Positions 19,370 through 28,216 of a stretch of 64,000 nucleotides of DNA are shown here, piece after piece. The translations under genes and the position numbers were made by a program. The stretch spans positions 120,001-184,000 of the forward strand of contig JAVCDF010000003.1 of the NCBI GenBank assembly GCA_030765725.1, written 5' to 3'. Under the pieces are notes generated by a model. The model made no database searches. It was not told the origin of the DNA and saw only the letters and a list, made by a program, of their open reading frames with translations. The DNA comes from Candidatus Chlorobium antarcticum. GTDB taxonomy: Bacteria; Bacteroidota; Chlorobiia; Chlorobiales; Chlorobiaceae. Every line of letters starts with the position of its first letter. Within the stretch, counting starts at the first letter, position 1.

Positions 19370-20500
19370 ATGAAAAAGAGATTGAGAATTGCGCAGATTG
19401 CTCCTCTCATTGAGCGGGTGCCTCCAAAGAAGTACGGGGGGACGGAGAGGGTTGTTTACCATCTTACCGAAGGGCTTGTGGCGCGGGGGCATCAGGTCAC
19501 CCTTTTTGCCTCGGGAGATTCCGAGACAACCGCCCGTCTTGTAGCCCCTGTTACTGAGGCCATAAGGCTTGGTCGCCAAGTGCATTCACCCGAGATCATG
19601 ACAATGCTGATGATGCAGCAGGTGTACGGGCCGATGCTGAAAGAGTTTGATATTATCCACTCCCATCTTGAATTCATGACCTTTCCCTATGCCGCAGGAG
19701 CCAATGTGCCGACTGTGTTCACCATGCATGGTAGGCTGGACTCGGCTGATTACAAGAAAATTCTCCGCAGTTACCGGCATCTCGCTTTCGTCTCAATTAG
19801 CGATTCGCAGCGCGAGCCGATTCCCGATATCAACTGGGCTAGCACCATCTATCACGGGTATCCGCCATCTTCTTATGACTTTAACGATCGTCCCGGTGAC
19901 TATTTTCTCTATCTCGGCCGTTTTTCACCCGAGAAAAGAGCGGATCAGGCGATTATGATTGCAAGGGCCTGTGGGGTGCCGCTGAAAATTGCTGCAAAAA
20001 TTGATCCTGTTGACAGAGAGTATTTTGAGGCTAAAATCAGGCCGTTGCTCAATCATCCCCTCATTGACTATGTGGGCGAGGTTGATGAGGAGCGTAAGCG
20101 GGAGCTGCTGAAAAATGCCAGAGGTCTGCTTAATACCATTGACTGGCCAGAACCCTTTGGTCTCGTCATGATTGAGGCCCTTGGTTCGGGAACACCTGTT
20201 ATTGTAAGACGCTGCGGTTCGGCGCCGGAAGTAGTTACTGAGGGTGAAACAGGATTTCTCTGTGAGAGCCGGATGGACTTCATCAACGCCGTTCATAATA
20301 TCGGCAGAATTTCACGACGACACTGCCGTGAAGAGTTCCTTCGCCGTTTTTCGGACAGCAGCATGGTTGGTAGCTATGAGTCGCTCTATTATGATATTCT
20401 CCGGCAGAATTTTTTTGAGGGGAAAATCAACGAAGCTAAGCGATCTGCAGCCCCGACCGGGAGAATTAGCAGACTCGAGGGGTCTGGTGAGTTGCCATGA
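19370..20500 (+). CDS. Glycosyltransferase family 4
   Basis: A cytosolic GT-B retaining glycosyltransferase of 376 residues. The N-terminal domain has IAQIAPLIERVPPKKYGGTERVV, the donor domain FLYLGRFSPEKRADQAI and the catalytic EPFGLVMIEALGSGTPVI (EX7E). Start chosen at ATG 19370 because AAGGAG lies nine bases upstream; ATG 19352 and TTG 19340 are alternatives with no support. It begins 18 bases after the GH65 stop, so the genes are probably one operon. Sugar and acceptor are unknown. Confidence 0.88.
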   Translation: MKKRLRIAQIAPLIERVPPKKYGGTERVVYHLTEGLVARGHQVTLFASGDSETTARLVAPVTEAIRLGRQVHSPEIMTMLMMQQVYGPMLKEFDIIHSHLEFMTFPYAAGANVPTVFTMHGRLDSADYKKILRSYRHLAFVSISDSQREPIPDINWASTIYHGYPPSSYDFNDRPGDYFLYLGRFSPEKRADQAIMIARACGVPLKIAAKIDPVDREYFEAKIRPLLNHPLIDYVGEVDEERKRELLKNARGLLNTIDWPEPFGLVMIEALGSGTPVIVRRCGSAPEVVTEGETGFLCESRMDFINAVHNIGRISRRHCREEFLRRFSDSSMVGSYESLYYDILRQNFFEGKINEAKRSAAPTGRISRLEGSGELP

Positions 20501-20623
20501 AGCTTGCTCACTTCGAGGGGGCATTAGATGAGGTTTTTTTGATGGCTGGATAGTGCTTTTTAGCGACGCAATGCACATATTGTCGAGTGCGCATAAGCTA
20601 ACCCCCTGAAAGACCATTTTTTC

Positions 20624-23600
20624 ATGGATTTTGTACATCTCCATGCCCATACGCATTACTCAATGCAGAGCAGCCCGGTATTTCCGGGCCAGCTCTTTGA
20701 GGCCGCATCAAAGCTGGGGATGAAGAGTATCGCAGTTACCGATTACTGCGCAATTTTCAATATGCCCGAACTTTTCAGTGCGGCAGAAAAGGCGGGTATC
20801 CGGCTTATCATCGGCAGTGAGGTTTTGCTGCTTGAGACCGGTATCCATTCCGAAGGGAGAAGTAACGCGGCCTCTTCGCTTATTCTTCTTGTGCAGAACG
20901 AAACTGGTTACAGAAACCTCTGCATTCTTCTTTCCCGCGCTGCACGAGACGGGTTTGTTGACGGCATGCCGCACCTCGATCGCTCACTTTTCAGGGAGTT
21001 TCATGAGGGGCTTGTCTGCCTCTCCGGCTACAGTTCGGGCAGAATCGGGCGATCTCTTCTTGCCGGGGCTGTTGAAGAGGCTCGGACGCTTACCGGGTTT
21101 TACCGCGATATTTTCGGCAGCAGGTTTTATCTGGAAGTCCAGCGCCACAATAGCCATTTTGATGACGAACTCAACAGCAGCACGATTGCTCTGGCTGAAG
21201 AGTGTGGTGTTGAAGTGGTGGCAACCAACAACATTCACTACCTCGAAAGAAAAGACGCCGGTTGCTACCGTGCCATGGCTGCACTCAAGGCAAAGCAGAA
21301 ACTTACCAGCCAGAACTTGTCGGCACTTCCCGGCAGCGAGCACTTCCTGAAATCATCCGCGGAAATGAGTGAACTGTTTGGCGACACTCATGGGGAGCTC
21401 GCTAATACACTTCGCATTGCTGAATCCTGCAGTTATGTGTTCCAGGAAAAAGAGCCCATTCTTCCGCATTTCCCCCTGCCTGAGGGTTTTGCCGATGAGG
21501 CCGCCTACCTGAGGCATCTGACCCGTGAGGGGGCAAAAGAGAAGTATCCCGGGCTTTCAGATGATGAACCCACACCCGAAGAGGTGAGGGAGCGGATAGA
21601 GTTGGAACTTGGCGTGATTGAGAAGATGGGGTTCAGCTCCTACTTTCTTATTGTCAGCGATCTCATTGCCGCCTCACGCAGGCTTGGGTATTCAGTGGGG
21701 CCGGGTCGGGGTTCGGCAGCGGGAAGCATTGTTGCCTATCTGACAGGAATCACAAGGATTGATCCCCTCCGTTACAGGTTGCTGTTTGAGCGGTTTCTTA
21801 ATCCCGAGAGGCTTTCAATGCCTGATATCGATATTGATTTCACCCCTGTGGGCAAGCAGAAAGTTCTTGATTACACGGTAGAGAAGTATGGCGCCGAAAG
21901 CGTGGCCAAGGTTATTGCCATCGGCACGCTTGGCGCCAAGGCGGCCATTCGTGATGCTGCAAGGGTGCTGGATGTACCTTTGACGGTTGCCGACCAGCTT
22001 GCGAAGCTGGTGCCTCAGAGGCCAGGTATTACGCTTGAAACCGCACTTTCGGATGTCAGGGAGCTGAAGGAGATGGCGGAATCCTGCCCGCAGAACCGGG
22101 AGTTGATGACCTATGCTACGGCACTTGAGGGCAGGGCGCGCAATGTTTCAGTTCATGCTGGCGCTGTGGTCATTACCCGCGGCCCGTTGGAGGAGCAGGT
22201 TCCTCTCTATGTTTCCAACAGGATTGAGACTGAGGCAAGGGTATCTCTGGATGATGCAGCTCATGAGGAGCCCGGCGGGCCGACCAAGAAAAATGCCGAT
22301 TCTTCGGGCGGGAAACAGGTGATTACGCAGTTTGATAAAAACTCGATTGAAACGGCAGGTCTGCTGAAAATTGACTATCTCGGACTTGAAACCCTGGCGG
22401 TTATTGATGAAACGCTCCAGTTGATACGGCGTCGCCACAATGTGGAGATTGAGCTTGAGAAGGTGCCGATGACCGACCGTAAAACCTTCAGGATTTTTCA
22501 GGAGGGGAAGATGGCCGGCATTTTCCAGTTTGAGTCGTCGGGCATGCAGAGCTATATGACTCGGCTCCAGCCGACCCAGATTGGTGACATCATAGCCATG
22601 AGCGCTCTCTACCGTCCAGGGGCTCTGAACGCCCGCGTTGACGAAAAACGCAATGCCGTTGACCTTTTTGTTGACCGAAAGCATGGGCGGGAGGTCATTG
22701 ACTATATGCACCCGATGCTTGAAACCATTCTGAAGGAGACCTATGGGGTCATTGTCTATCAGGAGCAAGTGATGCAGATTTCGCAGGTCATGGGGGGCTT
22801 TTCGCTTGCCAAGGCCGATAATCTACGCAAGGCGATGGGAAAGAAAAAGCCTGAAATAATGGAGCGGTTTAAAGCCGATTTCGTTCAGGGTGGGGTGGCG
22901 CAGGGCGTGCACGATACGCTGGCGACAAGGGTTTTTGAACTGATGGCGGAATTTGCCGGATACGGGTTCAACAAGAGCCATTCTGCAGCATACGGTGTAC
23001 TGGCCTACTGGACAGGATACCTTAAAGCCCATTACACGATTGAGTTCATGACGGCCATCCTGAACAGTGAAATCGGGGATACCGAGCGCATGAAGCATTT
23101 GACGGATGAGGCTAGAAGTTTCGGGATTGCAACCCTTCCTCCGTCAATCAACAGAAGTGACGCCATTTTTTCCGTTGAGGCGTCTCCCGATGGAGCGGCT
23201 ATTCGCGTCGGGCTCAGTGCCATCAAGCAGGTTGGTGGGGCGGCTAGGGCCATTATTTCAGCCCGTCTGCGCCGCAAATGCGAGTTTGTCAATCTCTTTG
23301 ACCTAACGGCATCTGTGGACCAGCGGGTCATGAACCGTAAGGCTTTGGAGTGTCTTGTTCTGGCTGGAGCTTTTGATGAAATTGATCCTCACCGGGCCCG
23401 TCTTATCGCAAATATGGACAAGGCAATCAAGTTTGGGCAGATTGAAAACCGTTCTGCCTCGCTTGGCCAGTGCGGGTTCTTTACCGCCGAAGAGGGGGCC
23501 GTCCAAGAAGATGCCCATTATCCTGATATGGAGAATACGGATCAGATGCCCGAGCAGGACAAACTGCAGCATGAAAAAAGGCTTGTTGGGTTTTATCTCA

Positions 23601-24193
23601 GCCGCCATCCGCTTTCGCCCTGGCGGCGCGATTGGCAGGCATTTGCTTCGCTTCATCTGAAAGAGCGGGATCTGGTGCCGCAACGGCAGTACCGCATTAT
23701 AGGGTTGATTGTTTCCATCAAGCCCTATCAGGACCGGAAAGGCAAGCAGATGCTTTTCGGCTGTATAGAGGATTTTACGGGAAAGGCCGATTTTACCGTT
23801 TTTGCCAGCGTTTTCGAACAGTATGGACATTTGCTGAAACCCGACGCGGTTGTAATGCTTGTTGCAGAAGCTGAGTCAACCGGCGGAACCCTCAAACTGC
23901 TCGTCAGGGAGGTTGTGCCGGTTGCATCGGTGAGGAAGAGCATGACGAAAAAGATTGTCCTGAAGATTGATGCCGATGATGGCGGGCAGCTTGAGCGGCT
24001 TGGGCAGCTGAAAAGGGTGTTTGATGAACACCGGGGCGATACGCCTGTTGATTTTGAGGTCACGGTTCAGTCGGGAGAGTCGGTTGAAACCCTCAAACTC
24101 TTTGCCCGAAGCTCTCCGGTCGATCCTGATGAAGAGGTTCTTGCAATGGTTGAGGAGATTCTCGGACCCGACAATGTCATAATTGCGGGGTAG
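20624..24193 (+). CDS. dnaE: DNA polymerase III alpha subunit
   Basis: The catalytic subunit of the replicative polymerase. The 1189 residues comprise an N-terminal PHP domain, a C-family palm with PDIDIDF (near residue 406), the downstream KIDYLGL aspartate, GRGSAAGSIVAYLTGIT, YRPGAL, fingers motif QEQVMQISQVMGGFSLAKAD, tandem helix-hairpin-helix and an OB domain (IGLIVSIKPYQDRKGKQMLFG). The PHP motif that is usually TDHGN reads TDYCAIFN here, lacking the metal-binding His. A Gly/Lys-rich insertion lies near residue 545. No imuA or imuB is adjacent, so DnaE2 is unlikely. Confidence 0.95.
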   Translation: MDFVHLHAHTHYSMQSSPVFPGQLFEAASKLGMKSIAVTDYCAIFNMPELFSAAEKAGIRLIIGSEVLLLETGIHSEGRSNAASSLILLVQNETGYRNLCILLSRAARDGFVDGMPHLDRSLFREFHEGLVCLSGYSSGRIGRSLLAGAVEEARTLTGFYRDIFGSRFYLEVQRHNSHFDDELNSSTIALAEECGVEVVATNNIHYLERKDAGCYRAMAALKAKQKLTSQNLSALPGSEHFLKSSAEMSELFGDTHGELANTLRIAESCSYVFQEKEPILPHFPLPEGFADEAAYLRHLTREGAKEKYPGLSDDEPTPEEVRERIELELGVIEKMGFSSYFLIVSDLIAASRRLGYSVGPGRGSAAGSIVAYLTGITRIDPLRYRLLFERFLNPERLSMPDIDIDFTPVGKQKVLDYTVEKYGAESVAKVIAIGTLGAKAAIRDAARVLDVPLTVADQLAKLVPQRPGITLETALSDVRELKEMAESCPQNRELMTYATALEGRARNVSVHAGAVVITRGPLEEQVPLYVSNRIETEARVSLDDAAHEEPGGPTKKNADSSGGKQVITQFDKNSIETAGLLKIDYLGLETLAVIDETLQLIRRRHNVEIELEKVPMTDRKTFRIFQEGKMAGIFQFESSGMQSYMTRLQPTQIGDIIAMSALYRPGALNARVDEKRNAVDLFVDRKHGREVIDYMHPMLETILKETYGVIVYQEQVMQISQVMGGFSLAKADNLRKAMGKKKPEIMERFKADFVQGGVAQGVHDTLATRVFELMAEFAGYGFNKSHSAAYGVLAYWTGYLKAHYTIEFMTAILNSEIGDTERMKHLTDEARSFGIATLPPSINRSDAIFSVEASPDGAAIRVGLSAIKQVGGAARAIISARLRRKCEFVNLFDLTASVDQRVMNRKALECLVLAGAFDEIDPHRARLIANMDKAIKFGQIENRSASLGQCGFFTAEEGAVQEDAHYPDMENTDQMPEQDKLQHEKRLVGFYLSRHPLSPWRRDWQAFASLHLKERDLVPQRQYRIIGLIVSIKPYQDRKGKQMLFGCIEDFTGKADFTVFASVFEQYGHLLKPDAVVMLVAEAESTGGTLKLLVREVVPVASVRKSMTKKIVLKIDADDGGQLERLGQLKRVFDEHRGDTPVDFEVTVQSGESVETLKLFARSSPVDPDEEVLAMVEEILGPDNVIIAG

Positions 24194-24286
24194 TGGTTTT
24201 TTTGTTACTTTCATCACTTGCTGGTTGTATTGATATAGAGTTTATCCCTGAACGCTGATTACTAAATCAAAAACTGAGACTTCATT

Positions 24287-24616
24287 ATGAGCGGAAAATA
24301 TTTTGAGGCTACCGATCAGAATTTCAAAACAGAAATTCTTGAGTCCGACAAAGTTGCACTTGTTGATTTCTGGGCTGCCTGGTGCGGACCATGCATGATG
24401 CTTGGCCCTGTTATTGAGGAGCTTGCAACCGATTACGAAGGAAAGGCGATTATTGCAAAGGTTAATGTTGACGATAACCCCAATACTGCAGCACAGTTCG
24501 GTATCCGCAGCATTCCTTCAATGCTTGTGTTCAAGAACGGAGAGGTTGTCGACCAGATGGTTGGTGCCATGCCGAAGAACATGATTGCGAAAAAAATTGA
24601 CGAGCATATCGGTTGA
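24287..24616 (+). CDS. trxA: Thioredoxin
   Basis: A 109-residue thioredoxin with the classic WCGPC active site (about residues 31-35) after VDFWAAW and the cis-Pro in RSIPSMLVFKNGE. It reduces cytosolic disulfides and is kept reduced by the product of the next gene, thioredoxin reductase, 84 bases downstream. Confidence 0.96.
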   Translation: MSGKYFEATDQNFKTEILESDKVALVDFWAAWCGPCMMLGPVIEELATDYEGKAIIAKVNVDDNPNTAAQFGIRSIPSMLVFKNGEVVDQMVGAMPKNMIAKKIDEHIG

Positions 24617-24700
24617 TCTGCCGATTTTCCGTATAGAAGGGATCCCGATTCTGCATCGGGGTTTCGCTCTTTCCCCTTTTCTAATTCATTCAATAGAGCA

Positions 24701-25636
24701 ATGGAACGAGAAGTTCGTGATATCGTCATTATCGGTACAGGACCTGCCGGATATACTGCGGCCATTTATACCGGCCGAGCCAACCTGAATCCACTGGTTA
24801 TTGACGGCTCCCAGCCCGGCGGCCAGTTGATGATAACCTCTGAAATAGAGAACTTTCCCGGTTTCCCCGAGGGTATTGCGGGCCCCGAACTCATGGGACG
24901 GATGCGTGACCAGGCGGCGAAGTTCAACGCTGAGTTCGTGTTTGGCAGCGTTACCGAGGCTGACCTGTCCCGAAGGCCTTTCGCCCTGACTCTTGAGGAT
25001 GGTTCGGAGGTTCTTGCCCGTTCAGTCATTATTGCTACTGGCGCTAATGCCAAGTGGCTTGGTATTGAGTCGGAAGACCGTTACCGCGGCAGGGGTGTAT
25101 CGGCGTGTGCTACCTGTGATGGATTCTTTTTCCGTGACAGCACCGTTTTTGTCATCGGTGGTGGTGATACAGCCATGGAGGAGGCACTCTATCTGACAAA
25201 ATTTGCCAGTCGCGTTGTTCTTGTGCATCGCCGCGAAGAGTTCCGCGCATCGAAAATCATGAGTCTGCGGGCAAGCAAAAACCCGAAGATCACCACCATG
25301 CTCAGCAGGACGGTTGATGAAATTCTCGGAGATGGCCAGAAGGTGACGGGCATCAGGCTGAAGAATGTGGAGACAGGAGAACTTGAAGATCATGAGTGTG
25401 ATGGTGTGTTCATGGCCATAGGCCATGCCCCCAATGCACAGATCTTTACAGGGCAGATTGAGACCGATGATTATGGCTATATCATAACGAAAAAATCCTC
25501 AACTGAAACCAATGTTGCTGGCGTGTTTGCCTGTGGTGATGTTCAGGACTATACCTATCGCCAGGCAGTTACAGCAGTTGGTACAGGGTGTATGGCGGCT
25601 GTTGACGCCGAACGATTCCTCGAGTCCATCCGTTAG
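24701..25636 (+). CDS. trxB: Thioredoxin reductase
   Basis: NADPH-dependent flavoprotein, 311 residues. FAD-binding GTGPAGYTAAIYTGRANL is at the N-terminus, the redox-active CATCDG near residues 138-143, the NADPH site GGGDTAMEEALYL and VHRREEFRAS with the expected arginines, and the C-terminal FAD motif FACGDVQDYTYRQAVTAVGTG. It is paired with trxA. Confidence 0.96.
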   Translation: MEREVRDIVIIGTGPAGYTAAIYTGRANLNPLVIDGSQPGGQLMITSEIENFPGFPEGIAGPELMGRMRDQAAKFNAEFVFGSVTEADLSRRPFALTLEDGSEVLARSVIIATGANAKWLGIESEDRYRGRGVSACATCDGFFFRDSTVFVIGGGDTAMEEALYLTKFASRVVLVHRREEFRASKIMSLRASKNPKITTMLSRTVDEILGDGQKVTGIRLKNVETGELEDHECDGVFMAIGHAPNAQIFTGQIETDDYGYIITKKSSTETNVAGVFACGDVQDYTYRQAVTAVGTGCMAAVDAERFLESIR

Positions 25637-25947
25637 GTATCGGCTTTTTTATAAGGGTTCGCCTACTGCATGACGAAGCTGGCTAGGAGTGATAGGGAAT
25701 AGCGTTGTTTGCGGCAATGTTTTGCATTGCTGTAACAGGTTGAGCTGTTGTGGGTGCAGACAATTTCTTATTGTAAGGTTATGAGCACTTTCAAGCCGTT
25801 TACAATTACTATACAATGGGACGGAACAGACGAGTTCTGTTTCAGCTGTGGATTATGCGTCCCCTAAAACAGAGGGCAAAAGAGAGAATGGGGGCTGCTC
25901 AGTTGAGAGAAGTTTCCCTGTTATGGTACGCGCTATGGGCAATGTGC
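25637..25947. other. Gap after trxB without a clear gene
   Basis: I see no supported gene on either strand here. A short plus-strand ORF (25781-25867, 28 codons) ends in CFSCGLCVP and has AAGG before its ATG, but it is too short to trust. Open frames across 25816-26151 overlap the trmH gene and look random. No clear promoter or terminator can be pointed out. Confidence 0.3.
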
Positions 25948-26061
25948 TTAGAAAGCTTCGTCGGGAGCAAGCATATATCCTTTCCCATGTTTCTTGTTGC
26001 GCTTGCCTTCAACCATGCTCGGCTGCTTGATGAAATCGACCAGTTGCTTACTCTGCTTCAT
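25948..26061 (-). CDS. Small basic protein coupled to trmH (37 residues)
   Basis: Not recognised. The ATG lies two bases after the trmH stop (TAA, then TT, then ATG), so translation would be coupled. The product is Lys/Arg-rich, starting MKQSKQLVDFIKQPS and ending YMLAPDEAF. Codon choice resembles neighbouring genes. There is no Shine-Dalgarno sequence, and it may be chance. Neither a signal nor a membrane segment is seen. Confidence 0.42.
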   Translation of the reverse strand: MKQSKQLVDFIKQPSMVEGKRNKKHGKGYMLAPDEAF

Positions 26062-26063
26062 AA

Positions 26064-26762
26064 TTATATTGATGAGGCTGAGGGCGAAGGGCGGTTTTCC
26101 TGTTCCATTTCCTCAACCCCTATCCCGCCATCTTCGTCAAGCAATGGATAGCCAGCTCCTTTTTCACGCAGCTGCCGGCTGAGTCTTGGATAGGAGAGCT
26201 CAAACAGCATTTTTCTGTATCGTTCTTCTTCAAGTCTTCTGGTGAGGTACATGCCTTTCAGAGTGCGCTGTCGCTCCGCCTCAAAAAGAATGAGGGCGGC
26301 TGCTACCGAAACATTCAGCGACTCCACCATGCCGTGCATGGGAATGGTTATTGCCATGTCTGCAGCCTCAATCGCTTCTGGTGATACGCCCTCCCATTCA
26401 GCTCCAAGCACAATGGCGGTGGGTAGGGTGAAGTCAATCTTCCTGAAATCGCGTGAACCATCCGTGTTGGTTGCAACCAGCACCTGCTTGCCCTCAAGCT
26501 TCAGTTTCCCAGAGAGAGTGCCGATATCCTTAGAGAGATGGAGGTTGGTCCACCGTCCGGCACCTGCAGCGGCATTCTGTGTGGTATAAATGGACTTTTT
26601 GGAGGAGACGGCATACAGGTCGTGAATGCCTACAGCGTCACAGCTCCGGATAATTGCCGAAAGATTGTGTGGCTTGTTGACATTGTCCATCACAACCGTC
26701 AGGTCGGGCTGGCGAGCGCAAAGCATCTCTCGGATGCGGTGGAACCGTTCGGGGACTATCAA
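26064..26762 (-). CDS. trmH: tRNA (guanosine-2'-O)-methyltransferase TrmH
   Basis: SPOUT-fold methyltransferase of 232 residues modifying G18 in tRNA. Motif 1 NKPHNLSAIIRSCDAVG, motif 2 IVLGAEWEGVS and motif 3 ITIPMHGMVESLNVSVAAAL with the trefoil-knot residues are all present, and the C-terminal helix is of TrmH type. The start is TTG at 26762: its translation VPERFHRIREMLCARQPDLTV aligns with E. coli TrmH (PTRYARICEMLARRQPDLTV), and no upstream ATG is in frame. A tiny ORF follows the stop. Confidence 0.9.
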   Translation of the reverse strand: MIVPERFHRIREMLCARQPDLTVVMDNVNKPHNLSAIIRSCDAVGIHDLYAVSSKKSIYTTQNAAAGAGRWTNLHLSKDIGTLSGKLKLEGKQVLVATNTDGSRDFRKIDFTLPTAIVLGAEWEGVSPEAIEAADMAITIPMHGMVESLNVSVAAALILFEAERQRTLKGMYLTRRLEEERYRKMLFELSYPRLSRQLREKGAGYPLLDEDGGIGVEEMEQENRPSPSASSI

Positions 26763-26828
26763 AAAATTCGGGTAATGGGTGAATGCATGGCCATACTTTA
26801 TTTAAAGTAGCGCAATGGTGCCTTTTAG

Positions 26829-27149
26829 CCAAATGAGGGGCCTCAGTCACCGTCCGATGCATGGGATGTTGCCAATCACGACGATCTTTTCAATGTTGTG
26901 GGGTTAAAAAAATTTAACTATATCGCTACTTCAGATTTCCATGAGGAGAAGCATCTCCGTTCATGGAAAACCCTCCTGCGGTGCCGGGCAAACAGTGATG
27001 CCGTCAAGCAGGCAATTCGTTCAAACGAGGCCGTATCACTTTTGCTTTGCCGTGGCGGAACGCTCAAAGCGATACGGAGCCCGGACAGGAAGGTAGAGCG
27101 GTTCAGTTCATATTATGACTCTCCATCAGAAGAAACATCCCCATCTTGA
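26829..27149 (+). pseudogene. 3' remnant of a PHP-domain phosphoesterase gene
   Basis: The open frame from 26829 to 27149 has no ATG but reads AWDVANHDDLFNVVGLKKFN, IATSDFHEEKHLRSWKTLL and then a Lys/Arg-rich tail. SDFH with a trailing SWKTLL is the look of the C-terminal end of PHP-type phosphoesterases. The N-terminal 200 or so residues with the metal-binding HxH are missing: the upstream sequence is the trmH gene on the other strand. A GTG at 26898 could start an 83-residue ORF, but this is probably a truncated gene. Its 3' end overlaps the metallophosphoesterase by 35 bases. Homology is my recognition and was not searched. Confidence 0.5.
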
Positions 27150-28188
27150 GCAACTTCTTGAAAATGCCAGAACGGTAAGCCTTGAGAAGTCCTCAAAAGT
27201 CCTTATTCTCAGTGACCTGCATATCGGTAACGGTGGACGGCGCGATGAGTTCCTCCGGAATGCAGACCTTGTGACCTCCATGCTTTCAGGCTATTACCAT
27301 CCTGAGGGTTACAGTCTGCTGCTCAACGGCGATATTGAGGAGCTCTTCAAGTTTTCTCTTGACGGCATTACTTCGGAATGGGGAGCACTCTATACTCTGT
27401 TCCGCTCCTTCCAGAGCAACGGATTTTTCTGGAAAACTATTGGTAACCATGATGCGGAGCTTACGGGCAACAGAAGTTATCAGCTCGCGTCCCATCTTGT
27501 TGATGCAATCAGGCTGCAGTACGGCGATGATTCCCTTCTGGTATTCCATGGCCATCAGGCCTCGGTTCAGTTATGGGAAACCTATCCGATATTCAGCCGT
27601 GCGGTGGTCTTTTTTCTGCGATACATTGCCAAGCCGGTGGGCATAAGGAATTTCTCCATCGCATATAACAGCAGGCGCCGTTTCGCCATTGAAAAGTCCA
27701 TTTATGAGTTTTCAAACCAGGCGAAGGTAGTTTCCATTATTGGCCATACGCATCGGCCGCTGTTTGAGTCGCTTTCAAAGGTCGATTATCTCAACTACCG
27801 GATAGAGGAGCTCTGCCGTGCATACTGCTCTGCTTCGGATGAGGAGCGGACGAAGATTGAGTTGAAAATTACGGAGCTGAAAAGCGAGCTGGAGGCCTGC
27901 TACCGTGAGGGAAAGCGGATAGGACTGAGAAGCGGGCTTTACAATAACATTACCATTCCCAGTGTTTTCAATTCAGGATGCGCCATTGGCAAACGAGGCA
28001 TAACAGCTCTTGAAATTGAGGGGAATCGGATACGGCTGGTCTACTGGTACAATGGCAAACGGAGTCGAAAATTTACCAGTGATCGTGACAACAGCCCCCA
28101 TGAGCTCAATGATACGGGATACTCAAGGATTGTGCTCAATGAGGACTCGCTTGATTATGTGTTTTCGCGTCTGCACCTTCTTGCATAA
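27115..28188 (+). CDS. Calcineurin-like metallophosphoesterase
   Basis: A 357-residue protein with the full dimetal motif set: SDLHIG (residues 35-40), NGDIEE, GNHDAE, HGHQ and GHTH. The order and spacing resemble UDP-2,3-diacylglucosamine hydrolase-like and other bacterial phosphoesterases. Substrate is unknown. A helical Lys/Glu-rich insertion (about residues 225-270) follows GHTHRP. ATG 27115 is in the proximal tail of the PHP remnant and is the only good start. Intact, unlike the neighbouring PHP gene. Confidence 0.85.
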   Translation: MTLHQKKHPHLEQLLENARTVSLEKSSKVLILSDLHIGNGGRRDEFLRNADLVTSMLSGYYHPEGYSLLLNGDIEELFKFSLDGITSEWGALYTLFRSFQSNGFFWKTIGNHDAELTGNRSYQLASHLVDAIRLQYGDDSLLVFHGHQASVQLWETYPIFSRAVVFFLRYIAKPVGIRNFSIAYNSRRRFAIEKSIYEFSNQAKVVSIIGHTHRPLFESLSKVDYLNYRIEELCRAYCSASDEERTKIELKITELKSELEACYREGKRIGLRSGLYNNITIPSVFNSGCAIGKRGITALEIEGNRIRLVYWYNGKRSRKFTSDRDNSPHELNDTGYSRIVLNEDSLDYVFSRLHLLA

Positions 28189-28216
28189 GGGATTCGCGGA
28201 ACCAGTCCTGTTTTCT

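Noticed and set aside
25781-25867. 28-codon plus-strand ORF ending in CFSCGLCVP
   Set aside because: Cys-rich end and a weak AAGG before the ATG are not enough at this length; no context.
25816-26151. Plus-strand ORF of 111 codons
   Set aside because: It overlaps the 3' half of trmH antisense and its composition is random.
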